Origin: Desulfotruncus arcticus DSM 17038
GTDB taxonomy: Bacteria > Bacillota > Desulfotomaculia > Desulfotomaculales > Desulfallaceae
Reading direction: 5' to 3'
Assembly (NCBI RefSeq): GCF_900113335.1
Contig: NZ_FOOX01000004.1
Location: 218,047 to 282,046 of the forward strand
DNA length: 64,000 nt
Shown: one piece after another, positions 18,921 through 26,235 of the stretch
Position numbering within the stretch: the first letter of the stretch is position 1
Layout of the letters: each line of letters begins with the position of its first letter
The notes under the pieces: generated by a model
The model's database searches: none
What the model saw: the letters and a program-made list of their open reading frames with translations, nothing else
Told to the model about the DNA's origin: nothing
Program-made: the position numbers and the translations under genes

Positions 18921-19705
18921 TTCCCATGAAACTTAGGGGAGCGTTTTTCCAGGAAGGCATGCATTCCTTCCTTATAATCGCTGGTCAGTGCCGCAGTAAC
19001 TATTTCCCGGCGCTCCCGGCTTAATTGGGCTTCCAGAATGGATAGCATTGAATCATTCAACAATTCTTTGGCCCGGGCATATGCTTCGGACGCACCTGCT
19101 TTCAAGCTTTCAGCCAGACGTTCAACTTCTTCTGTAAAAGCTTCGTCTTCCGCAACAACGTTAATCAAGCCCATTTGCTGCGCTTGCTCAGCTGTTAATA
19201 CCGGGTCCATGAAGGCCAGCTCGCTGGCCCGGCCAAAGCCTACCAGCAGAGGTACAAACAGGGTCCAGGCGCCATCAGGCACCAGGCCGATACTGGTCCA
19301 GGCCTGCTTGAAAATTGAGCTGCGGCTGGCAATGCGCAGGTCGCAGGCGGCCATGATGCTCATGCCGGCACCTGCTACCGGTCCATTGATGGCGGCAATA
19401 ACCGGTTTACGCACATATCTTATATCAACGATAATACGGTTCAGCCGGCGAGTTAAGTGTTTCCAATAATCAGAGGGATCCGAATTTTCCGTTTCCAAAG
19501 CAGCCTCCAAATCGCCGCCGGAACAAAAACCCTGGTTTAATCCCGTTATCAGCAAAACTTTTACGTTTTCATCCTCACAACAATTTTCCAGCGCCTGAAT
19601 TAAATCATTAGCCAGTTCCAGATTTAGGGCGTTAAAATGTGGGCGGTTAAGTTTGATATAGCCTTTGTTATCTTTCTTTTCCAGAACCAGCGCTGTAAAG
19701 CTCAA
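18917..19705 (-). CDS. Enoyl-CoA hydratase/isomerase family protein (PaaG-like)
   Basis: A 262-residue crotonase-fold protein acting on an acyl-CoA. The oxyanion-hole segment GFCSGGDL and the PVAGAGMSIMAACDLRIAS segment are present. At the second catalytic position it has IGLVPDGAW, with Asp rather than the Glu of true hydratases, which points to an isomerase such as the PaaG type; the substrate is unknown. The TTG at 19705 was chosen because AGGAGGT lies about 8 bases upstream; a TTG two codons earlier is too close to that site. It is a single gene convergent with nuo. Confidence 0.82.
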   Translation of the reverse strand: MSFTALVLEKKDNKGYIKLNRPHFNALNLELANDLIQALENCCEDENVKVLLITGLNQGFCSGGDLEAALETENSDPSDYWKHLTRRLNRIIVDIRYVRKPVIAAINGPVAGAGMSIMAACDLRIASRSSIFKQAWTSIGLVPDGAWTLFVPLLVGFGRASELAFMDPVLTAEQAQQMGLINVVAEDEAFTEEVERLAESLKAGASEAYARAKELLNDSMLSILEAQLSRERREIVTAALTSDYKEGMHAFLEKRSPKFHGK

Positions 19706-19792
19706 GAACAAATACCTCCTTGTTGTTTTTTTAATACAGTATTCTTACCAACTTTTTAAATTCCTGCCGCGGGGCAATTATATTGTAAATGA

Positions 19793-19860
19793 TCAGGAGT
19801 CAGGAGACAGGAGTCAGTAGTCAGAATGAAACGGTTTAACCATCCCGAAATATTCTAAAT
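19793..19860 (+). repeat. GTCAG heptad repeat copy
   Basis: Repeated (A/G)GAGTCAG units are followed by GAATGAAACGGTTTA and TCCCGAAATATTCTA. The same order (GTCAG units, AATGAGA, then TCCCGAAATATT) occurs at 36.2 kb between amtB and glnB. Confidence 0.7.
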
Positions 19861-19914
19861 TCTGAATTCCTCAGCATATAATCAGCTTATTATCTGAATA
19901 ATATATCGATTAGA

Positions 19915-19943
19915 GTTACATATGTTCTTAGACATGGTATAAT
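19915..19943 (+). promoter_or_regulatory. Promoter for the MoxR/VWA gene pair
   Basis: GTTACA (or TTACAT one base later), a spacer of 16-17 bp, then TATAAT. It starts about 70 bp before the ATPase gene. Confidence 0.55.
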
Positions 19944-19983
19944 TGAACTATGCTAATAACTGAATGCTTTTTGCGGAGGTATT

Positions 19984-20841
19984 ATGAACATAAATTATCA
20001 TTACCAGGGATCGGCAAAATACATCGCTTCTTCAGAATTGATTAATGCTGTAAACGTATCGGCGGCATTAAACAGACCGCTGTTGATCAAAGGTGAACCG
20101 GGCACTGGTAAGACCATGCTGGCACAAAGTATTGCTGATAACCTGAAAATGAAATTAATTATCTGGAATATCAAGTCAACTACCAAAGCGCAAGACGGTC
20201 TATATATGTATGATACTGTACAAAGGCTTTACGACAGCCAGTTTGGTGAAGGCGATGTCCGGGATATCAAGCGGTATATCAAGTTGGGTAGGCTTGGCGA
20301 AGCCTTTGATTTCGAGGAACGGGCCATCTTGCTGATTGACGAAATTGATAAAGCTGATATAGAATTTCCCAATGATTTGCTCTGGGAACTTGACCAGATG
20401 AATTTCTATATTCCGGAGACAGGTGAAACGATTACTGCCAAACACCGCCCCATAGTTATAATTACCAGTAATGCTGAAAAAGAATTGCCCGATGCTTTCC
20501 TGCGCAGATGTATTTTTCACTATATTGCCTTTCCGGATGAAAATATGATGAAAGAAATAATTAAAGTTCATTATCCCGATTTGGACAATAAACTGGTTCA
20601 GTATGCAATTAACGGCTTTTACAAGATTAGGACGCTGCCGGGCCTGCAGAAGAAACCAAGCACCAGTGAACTGCTGGATTGGGTGCGAGCCCTGGCTATC
20701 GGAGGAATTGAGCCTGAACTGATCGAGAGGGAGTTGCCCCTGCCCGGGCTATTGCTAAAAAAGGATCATGATATGGCTCTGCTAAAGCGAAAATACGGCG
20801 GAGGGGCAACTAATGCACGGGTCGGATATTGGCGGGGATAA
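19984..20841 (+). CDS. MoxR-type AAA+ ATPase
   Basis: A 285-residue AAA+ ATPase of the MoxR group, which acts as a chaperone that activates or inserts cofactors together with a VWA-domain partner. Walker A GEPGTGKT is at 37-44 and Walker B ILLIDEIDKAD near 114; sensor 1 is IVIITSNAEKELPDAFLRR. The start has GGAGG in front. The next gene, 3 bases downstream, encodes the expected VWA partner, so the two should form one complex; their target is not visible here. Confidence 0.88.
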   Translation: MNINYHYQGSAKYIASSELINAVNVSAALNRPLLIKGEPGTGKTMLAQSIADNLKMKLIIWNIKSTTKAQDGLYMYDTVQRLYDSQFGEGDVRDIKRYIKLGRLGEAFDFEERAILLIDEIDKADIEFPNDLLWELDQMNFYIPETGETITAKHRPIVIITSNAEKELPDAFLRRCIFHYIAFPDENMMKEIIKVHYPDLDNKLVQYAINGFYKIRTLPGLQKKPSTSELLDWVRALAIGGIEPELIERELPLPGLLLKKDHDMALLKRKYGGGATNARVGYWRG

Positions 20842-20844
20842 TTA

Positions 20845-22041
20845 ATGTTTGTTAACTTCTATTATACGTTGCGCGCAGAAGGTTTGGATATTACCATCGT
20901 GGAATGGCTAACCCTGATGCAGTCATTAAAGCTGGGACTGGCTAAAAACAGTTTAACCGGCTTCTATTACCTGGCACGCTCGGTTTTAGTCAAAAGTGAA
21001 AGCAGATATGATGCCTTTGACCGTGCTTTTTTACGTTGCTTCGAAGGTATTGAAACACCGCCGGAGATAACTGAAGAGGTGCTGAATTGGCTGGAAAATG
21101 CTTTGCCGCCATTGAAAATGGCGGACGGTGAAAAAAATCCGGATGATGATTGGAGTCTGGAAGAACTTAGGAAGAAGCTTGAAGAGCGGCTGCTGGAACA
21201 ACATGAGCAGCACCATGGGGGCTCTCACTGGATCGGTACCGGAGGCACATCTCCCTTTGGTCATTCCGGCTATCACCCCGCCGGGGTGCGCATAGGAGGG
21301 GAATCGGTTAACCGGTCCGCGGTCAAAGTGGCTGCGCAGAGGGCCTTTAGGGATTTTCGGGCCGATGAGACACTGAGCACCCGCCAGTTTGAACTGGCTT
21401 TGAGGAAACTAAGGCTATTGAGTACCGCTGTGGATGGCGCAAGAGATTTGCTGGATATTGATGCCACGGTTGACGCAACCGGCAAAAACGCGGGTATGCT
21501 GGAACTGGTTTGGACAAGGGGACGCAAAAACAATGTTAAGCTGCTGATCCTAATCGATTCAGGTGGTTCAATGAATCCATACCAGCGCCTGTGCAGCCTG
21601 CTTTTTAACGCAGCTAATAAATCCACTCATTTTAGGGATCTGCAGTTTTATTATTTTCATAACTGCGTATATGAGCTTATTTTTAATGATCCGTTTTGTT
21701 TAAGGCGAAATTCATTAGACACATATGATTGGTTGGGTAAGTATGGGCCGGATTACAGACTCATAATTGTAGGTGATGCCAGTATGGGGACGGGCGAGTT
21801 GTTAATGCCTTACGGGGCTTTGGACTGGTGGGCGCAAAACGAGGAACCCGGTTTGGCCTGGATGCAGAGATTGGCCGGACATTTTGAGCATTGCGTCTGG
21901 CTCAACCCGATACCCGGACAGTACTGGGGGGATGTTGAGGGAGCCCGGACAATTTCATTGCTTAAAGATGTTTTTCCTATGTATGAATTTACCCTTGACG
22001 GCTTAAATGCCGCTATTAAAAAGCTAATGGTCAAAAAATAA
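20845..22041 (+). CDS. VWA-domain protein (CoxE-like), partner of the MoxR ATPase
   Basis: A 398-residue protein with a C-terminal von Willebrand A domain. The metal site is LILIDSGGSM with Asp238, a variant of the usual DxSxS. The N-terminal half is charged and partly low-complexity, including GGSHWIGTGGTSPFGHSGYH around residue 125. CoxE-like proteins pair with MoxR ATPases to mature metalloenzymes in characterised cases; no such enzyme is adjacent, so the client is open. Confidence 0.82.
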   Translation: MFVNFYYTLRAEGLDITIVEWLTLMQSLKLGLAKNSLTGFYYLARSVLVKSESRYDAFDRAFLRCFEGIETPPEITEEVLNWLENALPPLKMADGEKNPDDDWSLEELRKKLEERLLEQHEQHHGGSHWIGTGGTSPFGHSGYHPAGVRIGGESVNRSAVKVAAQRAFRDFRADETLSTRQFELALRKLRLLSTAVDGARDLLDIDATVDATGKNAGMLELVWTRGRKNNVKLLILIDSGGSMNPYQRLCSLLFNAANKSTHFRDLQFYYFHNCVYELIFNDPFCLRRNSLDTYDWLGKYGPDYRLIIVGDASMGTGELLMPYGALDWWAQNEEPGLAWMQRLAGHFEHCVWLNPIPGQYWGDVEGARTISLLKDVFPMYEFTLDGLNAAIKKLMVKK

Positions 22042-22056
22042 CAGGAGGTGCAGCAA

Positions 22057-22506
22057 ATGGAAAACGATCTCGCTACCGAAATGCGCAATAAGGCCGGGGG
22101 AAATTTTCGCAACGGCTATAATTGTGCCGAATCAATTTTTGATGCCTTTAGGGAACTGATTGAGCCGGACCTGGATAGAAATCTGGTCAGGCTATTTACC
22201 GGCTACGGGGGAGGCCTGGGTCATGCCGGCTGCATGTGCGGCGCGCTCACTGCGTCCGCAGCTATTCTGGGTATGCTGAAAGGCCGGACATCTGCCGAAG
22301 GAGACAGGGAGCCCTGTTATGATTTGGCCCGGGAGTTCCACGATAGATTTGAGGATCAATATTCAGTAACCTGCTGCCGGGCGTTAAACCCGCATCCTTT
22401 TGACACTAAAGAACATTTGCGGCATTGCTTGAAAATTACCGGTAATACCGCTAAATTATTGACAGAATATTTAGTTGAAAAGAAACTGATTCAGCAGAAA
22501 GCATAG
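22057..22506 (+). CDS. C_GCAxxG_C_C family redox-type protein
   Basis: A 149-residue protein of the C_GCAxxG_C_C family, found mostly in anaerobes and without a defined role. The pattern is visible as Cys23 in GYNCAES, GCMCGA at 58-63, then a vicinal CC in VTCCRALNP and a last Cys in LRHC. The conserved Cys set suggests a redox-active disulfide or metal site. The ATG was chosen because AGGAGGTG lies 6 bases upstream. It follows the VWA gene by 15 bases, so co-transcription is likely. Confidence 0.85.
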   Translation: MENDLATEMRNKAGGNFRNGYNCAESIFDAFRELIEPDLDRNLVRLFTGYGGGLGHAGCMCGALTASAAILGMLKGRTSAEGDREPCYDLAREFHDRFEDQYSVTCCRALNPHPFDTKEHLRHCLKITGNTAKLLTEYLVEKKLIQQKA

Positions 22507-22515
22507 GTATGATAG

Positions 22516-22869
22516 TTGTCTCAGCAAAGAAGGAGCCTGGGAATACAAGGTGAGGATATAGCCGCGCAATATCTGCAAAAGAAAGGGCTGGTAATTCTAG
22601 AGCGCAATTTCAGGTGCCGCCTGGGGGAAATTGATATCATTGCCAGAGATGGTGATTGCCTTGTGTTTATTGAAGTTAAAACCAGGAGCAGCGACAGATT
22701 CGGTTTGGCCCAGGACAGTATCACCAGACAAAAGATTTATAAAGTAAGGCGGCTGGCGCAGGCCTATTTGGCCCAACGGTCGTTTTCGGGGTTGAATGTG
22801 CGATTTGATGTGGTAGCTGTAAATTCAGCCCGGGAAATTAAGGTGACGCACATTGAAAACGCTTTTTAA
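22516..22869 (+). CDS. yraN: YraN/UPF0102 family endonuclease-like protein
   Basis: A 117-residue protein with the restriction-endonuclease-like core GEIDIIARDG...FIEVKTR, i.e. the D-ExK set of catalytic residues. The family is widespread; its DNA substrate is not established. It starts with TTG and a weak ribosome site. In many Firmicutes yraN follows rnhB directly. Here it is 13.7 kb away, with nuo and the MoxR genes between. Confidence 0.9.
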   Translation: MSQQRRSLGIQGEDIAAQYLQKKGLVILERNFRCRLGEIDIIARDGDCLVFIEVKTRSSDRFGLAQDSITRQKIYKVRRLAQAYLAQRSFSGLNVRFDVVAVNSAREIKVTHIENAF

Positions 22870-22910
22870 AGTAGTTAAAGGCCTATAATGTATTTTAAAC
22901 ACTTTTATCC

Positions 22911-22941
22911 GACAATTAAAAGGCTAATCATTGTTAATGCC
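22911..22941 (+). repeat. 31-bp conserved intergenic motif, copy 1
   Basis: GACAATTAAAAGGCTAATCA continues to TTGTTAATGCC. A second copy at 37.56 kb differs at only three positions, all transitions. It lies about 50 bp before a small Cys-rich gene. Confidence 0.6.
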
Positions 22942-22988
22942 CTCCCCTGGTTATAAAATTATGTTAATAATTTTAAGGAGGGCTAATT

Positions 22989-23117
22989 ATGGCACCGTTA
23001 GCCAAAGGTAAAGAAGAGATTTGTCTGGAATGCACACTTTGCAGCTTCTACTGGGGAGAAAGCTGTCCCGGTATTAATAGCTATACCATAGAGGATTGCA
23101 TTGAACTTGGTAAGTAA
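22989..23117 (+). CDS. 42-residue Cys-rich small protein
   Basis: A 42-codon gene with AAGGAGGG 5 bases before its ATG and a strong terminator after it. The peptide has five Cys (12, 15, 18, 26, 37), starting with ICLECTLCSFYWGESCPG. This spacing suggests a small metal-binding or iron-sulfur protein. I do not recognise the family. The terminator and ribosome site argue that it is a real gene. Confidence 0.65.
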   Translation: MAPLAKGKEEICLECTLCSFYWGESCPGINSYTIEDCIELGK

Positions 23118-23147
23118 AACCAAGGTAAAGGTTGATTTGATTCCAAG

Positions 23148-23181
23148 ACTCCCACTTTTATAAGTGGGAGTTTCTATTTTT
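23148..23181 (+). terminator. Terminator after the Cys-rich small gene
   Basis: A 10-bp perfect stem ACTCCCACTT/AAGTGGGAGT with a 4-base loop, followed by TTTCTATTTTT. Confidence 0.85.
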
Positions 23182-23183
23182 AC

Positions 23184-23244
23184 TTCAGGTGGGGTGGAAT
23201 CCCCACCAGTTGGGGACATTCCTCCTAAGAGGTGTGTCCCCTTT
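23184..23244. repeat. Family B hairpin fragment plus REP-like palindrome
   Basis: TTCAGGTGGGG...CCCCACC resembles the 3' hairpin of family B. It abuts a REP-like unit, TTGGGGACATTCC to AGGTGTGTCCCCTTT, whose ends are complementary. The spacer 23118-23559 otherwise holds two terminators and no gene I can support. Confidence 0.6.
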
Positions 23245-23315
23245 CCTCTTTAACCCTGATGTTCAGCTTTAGCTGAACGAGTTCACTTTACTGCCTGACT
23301 GCGCAATAATGATTG

Positions 23316-23360
23316 AAGGCAACCGTTACACAAATAATGTGTTAACCGGTTGCCTTTTTA
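23316..23360. terminator. Terminator-like hairpin upstream of the AsnC gene
   Basis: An 8-bp stem GGCAACCG/CGGTTGCC, with further pairing inside, is followed by TTTTTAT. No gene ends directly before it, so the transcript it acts on is unknown; it may end read-through or a short RNA from 23250-23310. Confidence 0.6.
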
Positions 23361-23559
23361 TATTATTCAGCTGACCTGTTTACGTGACATGGCTTAAGCG
23401 TCTTAGAAAAAACAGGAATTGGATATATAGCAACGAAGTAACATATGATTAGGGGTCAGATAATCTAATGTTTCCGGATGAATCTGCTGATAATTCAATA
23501 AGCGGTGGAACACTAAAGCTTGGGTTCTATGACCACGAAAAAAAGTAAAGGATGATTAA

Positions 23560-24078
23560 ATGCAACCGTTAGATGACATGGATTTAACTATCATGAAAAC
23601 TCTCCAAGAAAACGCCCGTTCCTCTTATCAGGATATCGCCAATAAGATTGGTGTCTCACGGGTCACAGTACATGAAAGAATCCGTAAGCTTATTGAAAGC
23701 GGCATTATCGAGGGGTTTCATGCGCGAGTTAACGCCCGCCGCATTGGTTACCCGGTAACGGCGATTGTAGGGTTAAACACCATTCAGGGCAGCGAGTCGT
23801 ACCGTACGATTGAGGAGCTGCGACAACTTCCCGAGGTGGAAGAAGTACACGTTGTAACAGGAAGATACGATTACCTGGTCAAAGTTCGGGCTATGGATAA
23901 CGGGGATCTTCAGCGTATCCTGTTCAACAAAATTGATCAGGTTTATGGTTTTCAGCGGGCCGAGACAATGGTGGTACTTTCCTCGGCGGTGGAAAAGTGC
24001 GGAATCGACATGCGCCGGGTGATCAATGACTCCCAGGATGGGTTGGGGGAGGGGAGAAATAGTGTTAACAATAAGTAA
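23560..24078 (+). CDS. Lrp/AsnC family transcriptional regulator
   Basis: A 172-residue regulator. The N-terminal helix-turn-helix spans about residues 6-55, with YQDIANKIGVSRVTVHERIR. The C-terminal RAM ligand-binding domain (AIVGLNTIQG... to ...MVVLSSAVEKCG) senses amino acids in this family. It lies directly upstream of the mgd operon in the same direction, so the methylamine/glutamate-linked genes are its likely target (inference). A tail of about 20 residues after the RAM domain is longer than usual. Confidence 0.88.
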   Translation: MQPLDDMDLTIMKTLQENARSSYQDIANKIGVSRVTVHERIRKLIESGIIEGFHARVNARRIGYPVTAIVGLNTIQGSESYRTIEELRQLPEVEEVHVVTGRYDYLVKVRAMDNGDLQRILFNKIDQVYGFQRAETMVVLSSAVEKCGIDMRRVINDSQDGLGEGRNSVNNK

Positions 24079-24178
24079 AGCAGGTAACAAAGATAGAAGC
24101 GAATTGCTATAAAAAATTTTCCATCGGCTTAACATAACAAATGTATAGTAATATGATAAGAAGTTTTTCAAAAAGTAG

Positions 24179-24207
24179 TTGACTAAGCTTACTCGCTATG
24201 CTAATAT
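24179..24207 (+). promoter_or_regulatory. Promoter for the mgd leader
   Basis: TTGACT, a 17-bp spacer, then TAATAT, about 500 bp before the first mgd gene and 70-80 bp before the first leader hairpin. It would produce a long structured 5' leader. Confidence 0.6.
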
Positions 24208-24284
24208 AAGGCAACACAAAAATATAGTTATCATATGTAAAAAACAACTCGGGCGATGGCTTGAAATGGGTTAAATAATAAACA

Positions 24285-24355
24285 TGATACATGGGTGTAT
24301 CAATGCGGCGAAGGCGCCTTTTGGGGGAACAACCCTGCGAAAGGTGTTTTTTATT
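24285..24355 (+). promoter_or_regulatory. ANTAR-type antitermination leader, unit 1 (mgd operon)
   Basis: Hairpin 1 is TGATAC-ATGGGT-GTATCA, with a six-base loop that has A first and G fourth. Hairpin 2 is GGC-GAAGGC-GCC, with G fourth. The 3' side of hairpin 2 overlaps the 5' arm (GGCGCCTTT) of a terminator whose 3' arm AAAGGTGTT is followed by T-run. Two hexaloop hairpins with the second overlapping a terminator is the known layout of ANTAR-protein targets. Confidence 0.6.
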
Positions 24356-24394
24356 GTTTTGTTTAAGATTTGTGCATTACCAGGGCTGGAAAGC

Positions 24395-24492
24395 GGGCAT
24401 CGGGGCCTTTTTCGGAATTGCTGTTACATCAGGTGAGCAAGGGCGCTTTTTACAGGGCAGTGATGTCCTGTGGGAAGCGCCTGTTTATTTTA
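24395..24492 (+). promoter_or_regulatory. ANTAR-type antitermination leader, unit 2 (mgd operon)
   Basis: Hairpins GGGC-ATCGGG-GCCT and GAGC-AAGGGC-GCTT both have hexaloops with A first and G fourth. The second overlaps GGGCGCTT, the 5' arm of a terminator that pairs with AAGCGCC and is followed by TGTTTATTTT. A further GC-rich hairpin (GCGCC/GGCGC, 24644-24672) lies just before the mgdA ribosome site. The rest of 24079-24700 holds no gene I can support. Confidence 0.6.
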
Positions 24493-24700
24493 TAAAAACT
24501 GGTAAAAGGAGTGAAGCAATTTGTCTGGATAACGCTGATTCCTTTCGAAATTTAGCTAGTTAAAAAGAATTGCAGCCCTATGATGTAAAATTTCGTTTGT
24601 TCTGATGATCTTGACATATCTTGTTTCATTTACACAGGTGAAGCGCCTTGGTTCTAAAATGTGCTTCGGCGCAAACAACTCGAAAAGATAGGTGGACGCT

Positions 24701-25924
24701 ATGTTTGGCAGATTTAAACCCCTGTGGGGAAAAAAGCCCCGGCTCAAATCAAGCTACGATGCTGTGATTATCGGAGGCGGGCTGCACGGTTTGGCCACCG
24801 CGTATTTTTTGGCCAAGGAGCATGGCATGTACAACATTGCCATCGTCGAAAAGCGCTACATCGGTTTTGGCGGCGCCGGTCGCAACACCGCCATCGTACG
24901 CGCCAACCAAAGAACGCAGGAGAATGTGCCTCTATATAAAGAGGCTTTGGATCTGTGGCCTGTTCTTACCAAAGAGCTGGACTATAACCTGATGTTCAAC
25001 AACTGCGGCAATTTGAATTTGATGCACAGCGAAGCAGCTATGAATGCGGCCCGCATGAACGTCTGTACAGCCCAGTTTCACGGGGTTGAGAGCCATCTGT
25101 TGGACGTCAAGCAGCTCAAGGAACTGGAACCGGCGATCAACACTTCACCGGACATCACTTATCCAATTCACGGGGCTATGTTTCACCCGCCAGGCGGTGT
25201 GGTCCGGCACGACGCAGTGGTATGGGGTCTGGCCAAAGGCGCGGCCCGGTATGGGGTACATATCCACCAGCAAACCGAAGCTACTGCGATCCATACGGAA
25301 AAGGGCAAAATCACAGGGGTGGATATCGGCCGCGGCCGGATCCATACCCCGCGGGTGCTGGTATCAGCGGGCGGCTACTCAGCGGGGATCATCAACAAGA
25401 TGCTTGGCATCCGGCTGCCCATCAGCGTACTGACCATTCAGGCCATGGTCACCCAGCCGCTCAAACCGGTTCTTCATCACGTGGTTTCATCCGGCACGTA
25501 TCACGCCTATGCCAACCAGACCCTCAAGGGTGAAATCGCCACCGGCGCGCACATGGACCCCTGGCCCAACTACACGACCCTGACCACGGCGCATTACATC
25601 AAACACCAGGCCGAGGCTTTATCTGACTTTCTGCCTTTCCTGCGGGGCGTGAAGTTCATGCGCACCTGGGCCGGACTGGCCGATATGACGCCGGACATGG
25701 CTCCCATCATTGATGGCAACGACCCCATCGACGGTTTCTACATGAATTGCGGCTGGGGATACTTTGGCTTTAAATCAAGTACGGCATCAGGCCGCAACAT
25801 AGCCAAGTTCATGGCCAGCGGCAATTGTCCGGATATGCTTAAACCGTTTAACTTGCGCCGCTATGAAAAACACAAATTAATGGGCGAAACCGCTGCCCTG
25901 GTCAGCTACACTGCTGACAATTAG
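24701..25924 (+). CDS. mgdA: N-methylglutamate dehydrogenase subunit A (sarcosine oxidase beta-like flavoprotein)
   Basis: A 407-residue DAO-fold flavoprotein like SoxB, the beta subunit of heterotetrameric sarcosine oxidase, which oxidises the N-methyl amine. The FAD-binding GGGLHG is at 25-30. The region GGVVRHDAVVWG carries His170, in the position of the His that binds FMN covalently in sarcosine oxidase. In the NMG pathway the homologue is MgdA. I chose the ATG with AGGTGG 5 bases upstream. Together with the next three genes it makes the complete four-subunit set; the gmaS and mgs genes downstream favour N-methylglutamate over sarcosine as substrate (inference). Confidence 0.8.
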   Translation: MFGRFKPLWGKKPRLKSSYDAVIIGGGLHGLATAYFLAKEHGMYNIAIVEKRYIGFGGAGRNTAIVRANQRTQENVPLYKEALDLWPVLTKELDYNLMFNNCGNLNLMHSEAAMNAARMNVCTAQFHGVESHLLDVKQLKELEPAINTSPDITYPIHGAMFHPPGGVVRHDAVVWGLAKGAARYGVHIHQQTEATAIHTEKGKITGVDIGRGRIHTPRVLVSAGGYSAGIINKMLGIRLPISVLTIQAMVTQPLKPVLHHVVSSGTYHAYANQTLKGEIATGAHMDPWPNYTTLTTAHYIKHQAEALSDFLPFLRGVKFMRTWAGLADMTPDMAPIIDGNDPIDGFYMNCGWGYFGFKSSTASGRNIAKFMASGNCPDMLKPFNLRRYEKHKLMGETAALVSYTADN

Positions 25925-25974
25925 GGGAGTTAACCCGGGCTCCCGGTCAATTTGAACGATAAGGAGATACAGCG

Positions 25975-26235
25975 ATGGCACTGACGATTACCTGCCCCAA
26001 TTGCGGTAAACGCAATGGCTACGAATTTCGTTATGGCGGTGAAGACAAGGGGCCGCGGCCCGCGGAAGCAGGATTGACCCCGCGCAGCTGGTGCGACTAC
26101 GTGCACCTGAATAACTGTGTGGCCGGCATTCAAAAAGAATGGTGGTGTCACAAGAACGGATGCGGTGCCTGGTTTACTATTCATCGCAACACCCTGACCA
26201 ACCTTGAAGTGGGAGAACCGGAGGCAAAATTATGA
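25975..26235 (+). CDS. mgdB: N-methylglutamate dehydrogenase subunit B (sarcosine oxidase delta-like)
   Basis: An 86-residue SoxD-like small subunit. The zinc-type motif CPNCGKRNGYEF at the N-terminus, the EFRYGGEDKGPRP segment and EWWCHKNGCGAWFTIHRN near the end match the family. An AAGGAG site precedes the ATG. Its stop overlaps the start of mgdC, as in sox and mgd operons. Confidence 0.82.
   Translation: MALTITCPNCGKRNGYEFRYGGEDKGPRPAEAGLTPRSWCDYVHLNNCVAGIQKEWWCHKNGCGAWFTIHRNTLTNLEVGEPEAKL

Noticed and set aside
24435..24492. Glycine or T-box riboswitch before the mgd operon
   Set aside because: The leader lacks the glycine aptamer core and any T-box sequence; the hexaloop-plus-terminator layout fits the ANTAR type better.
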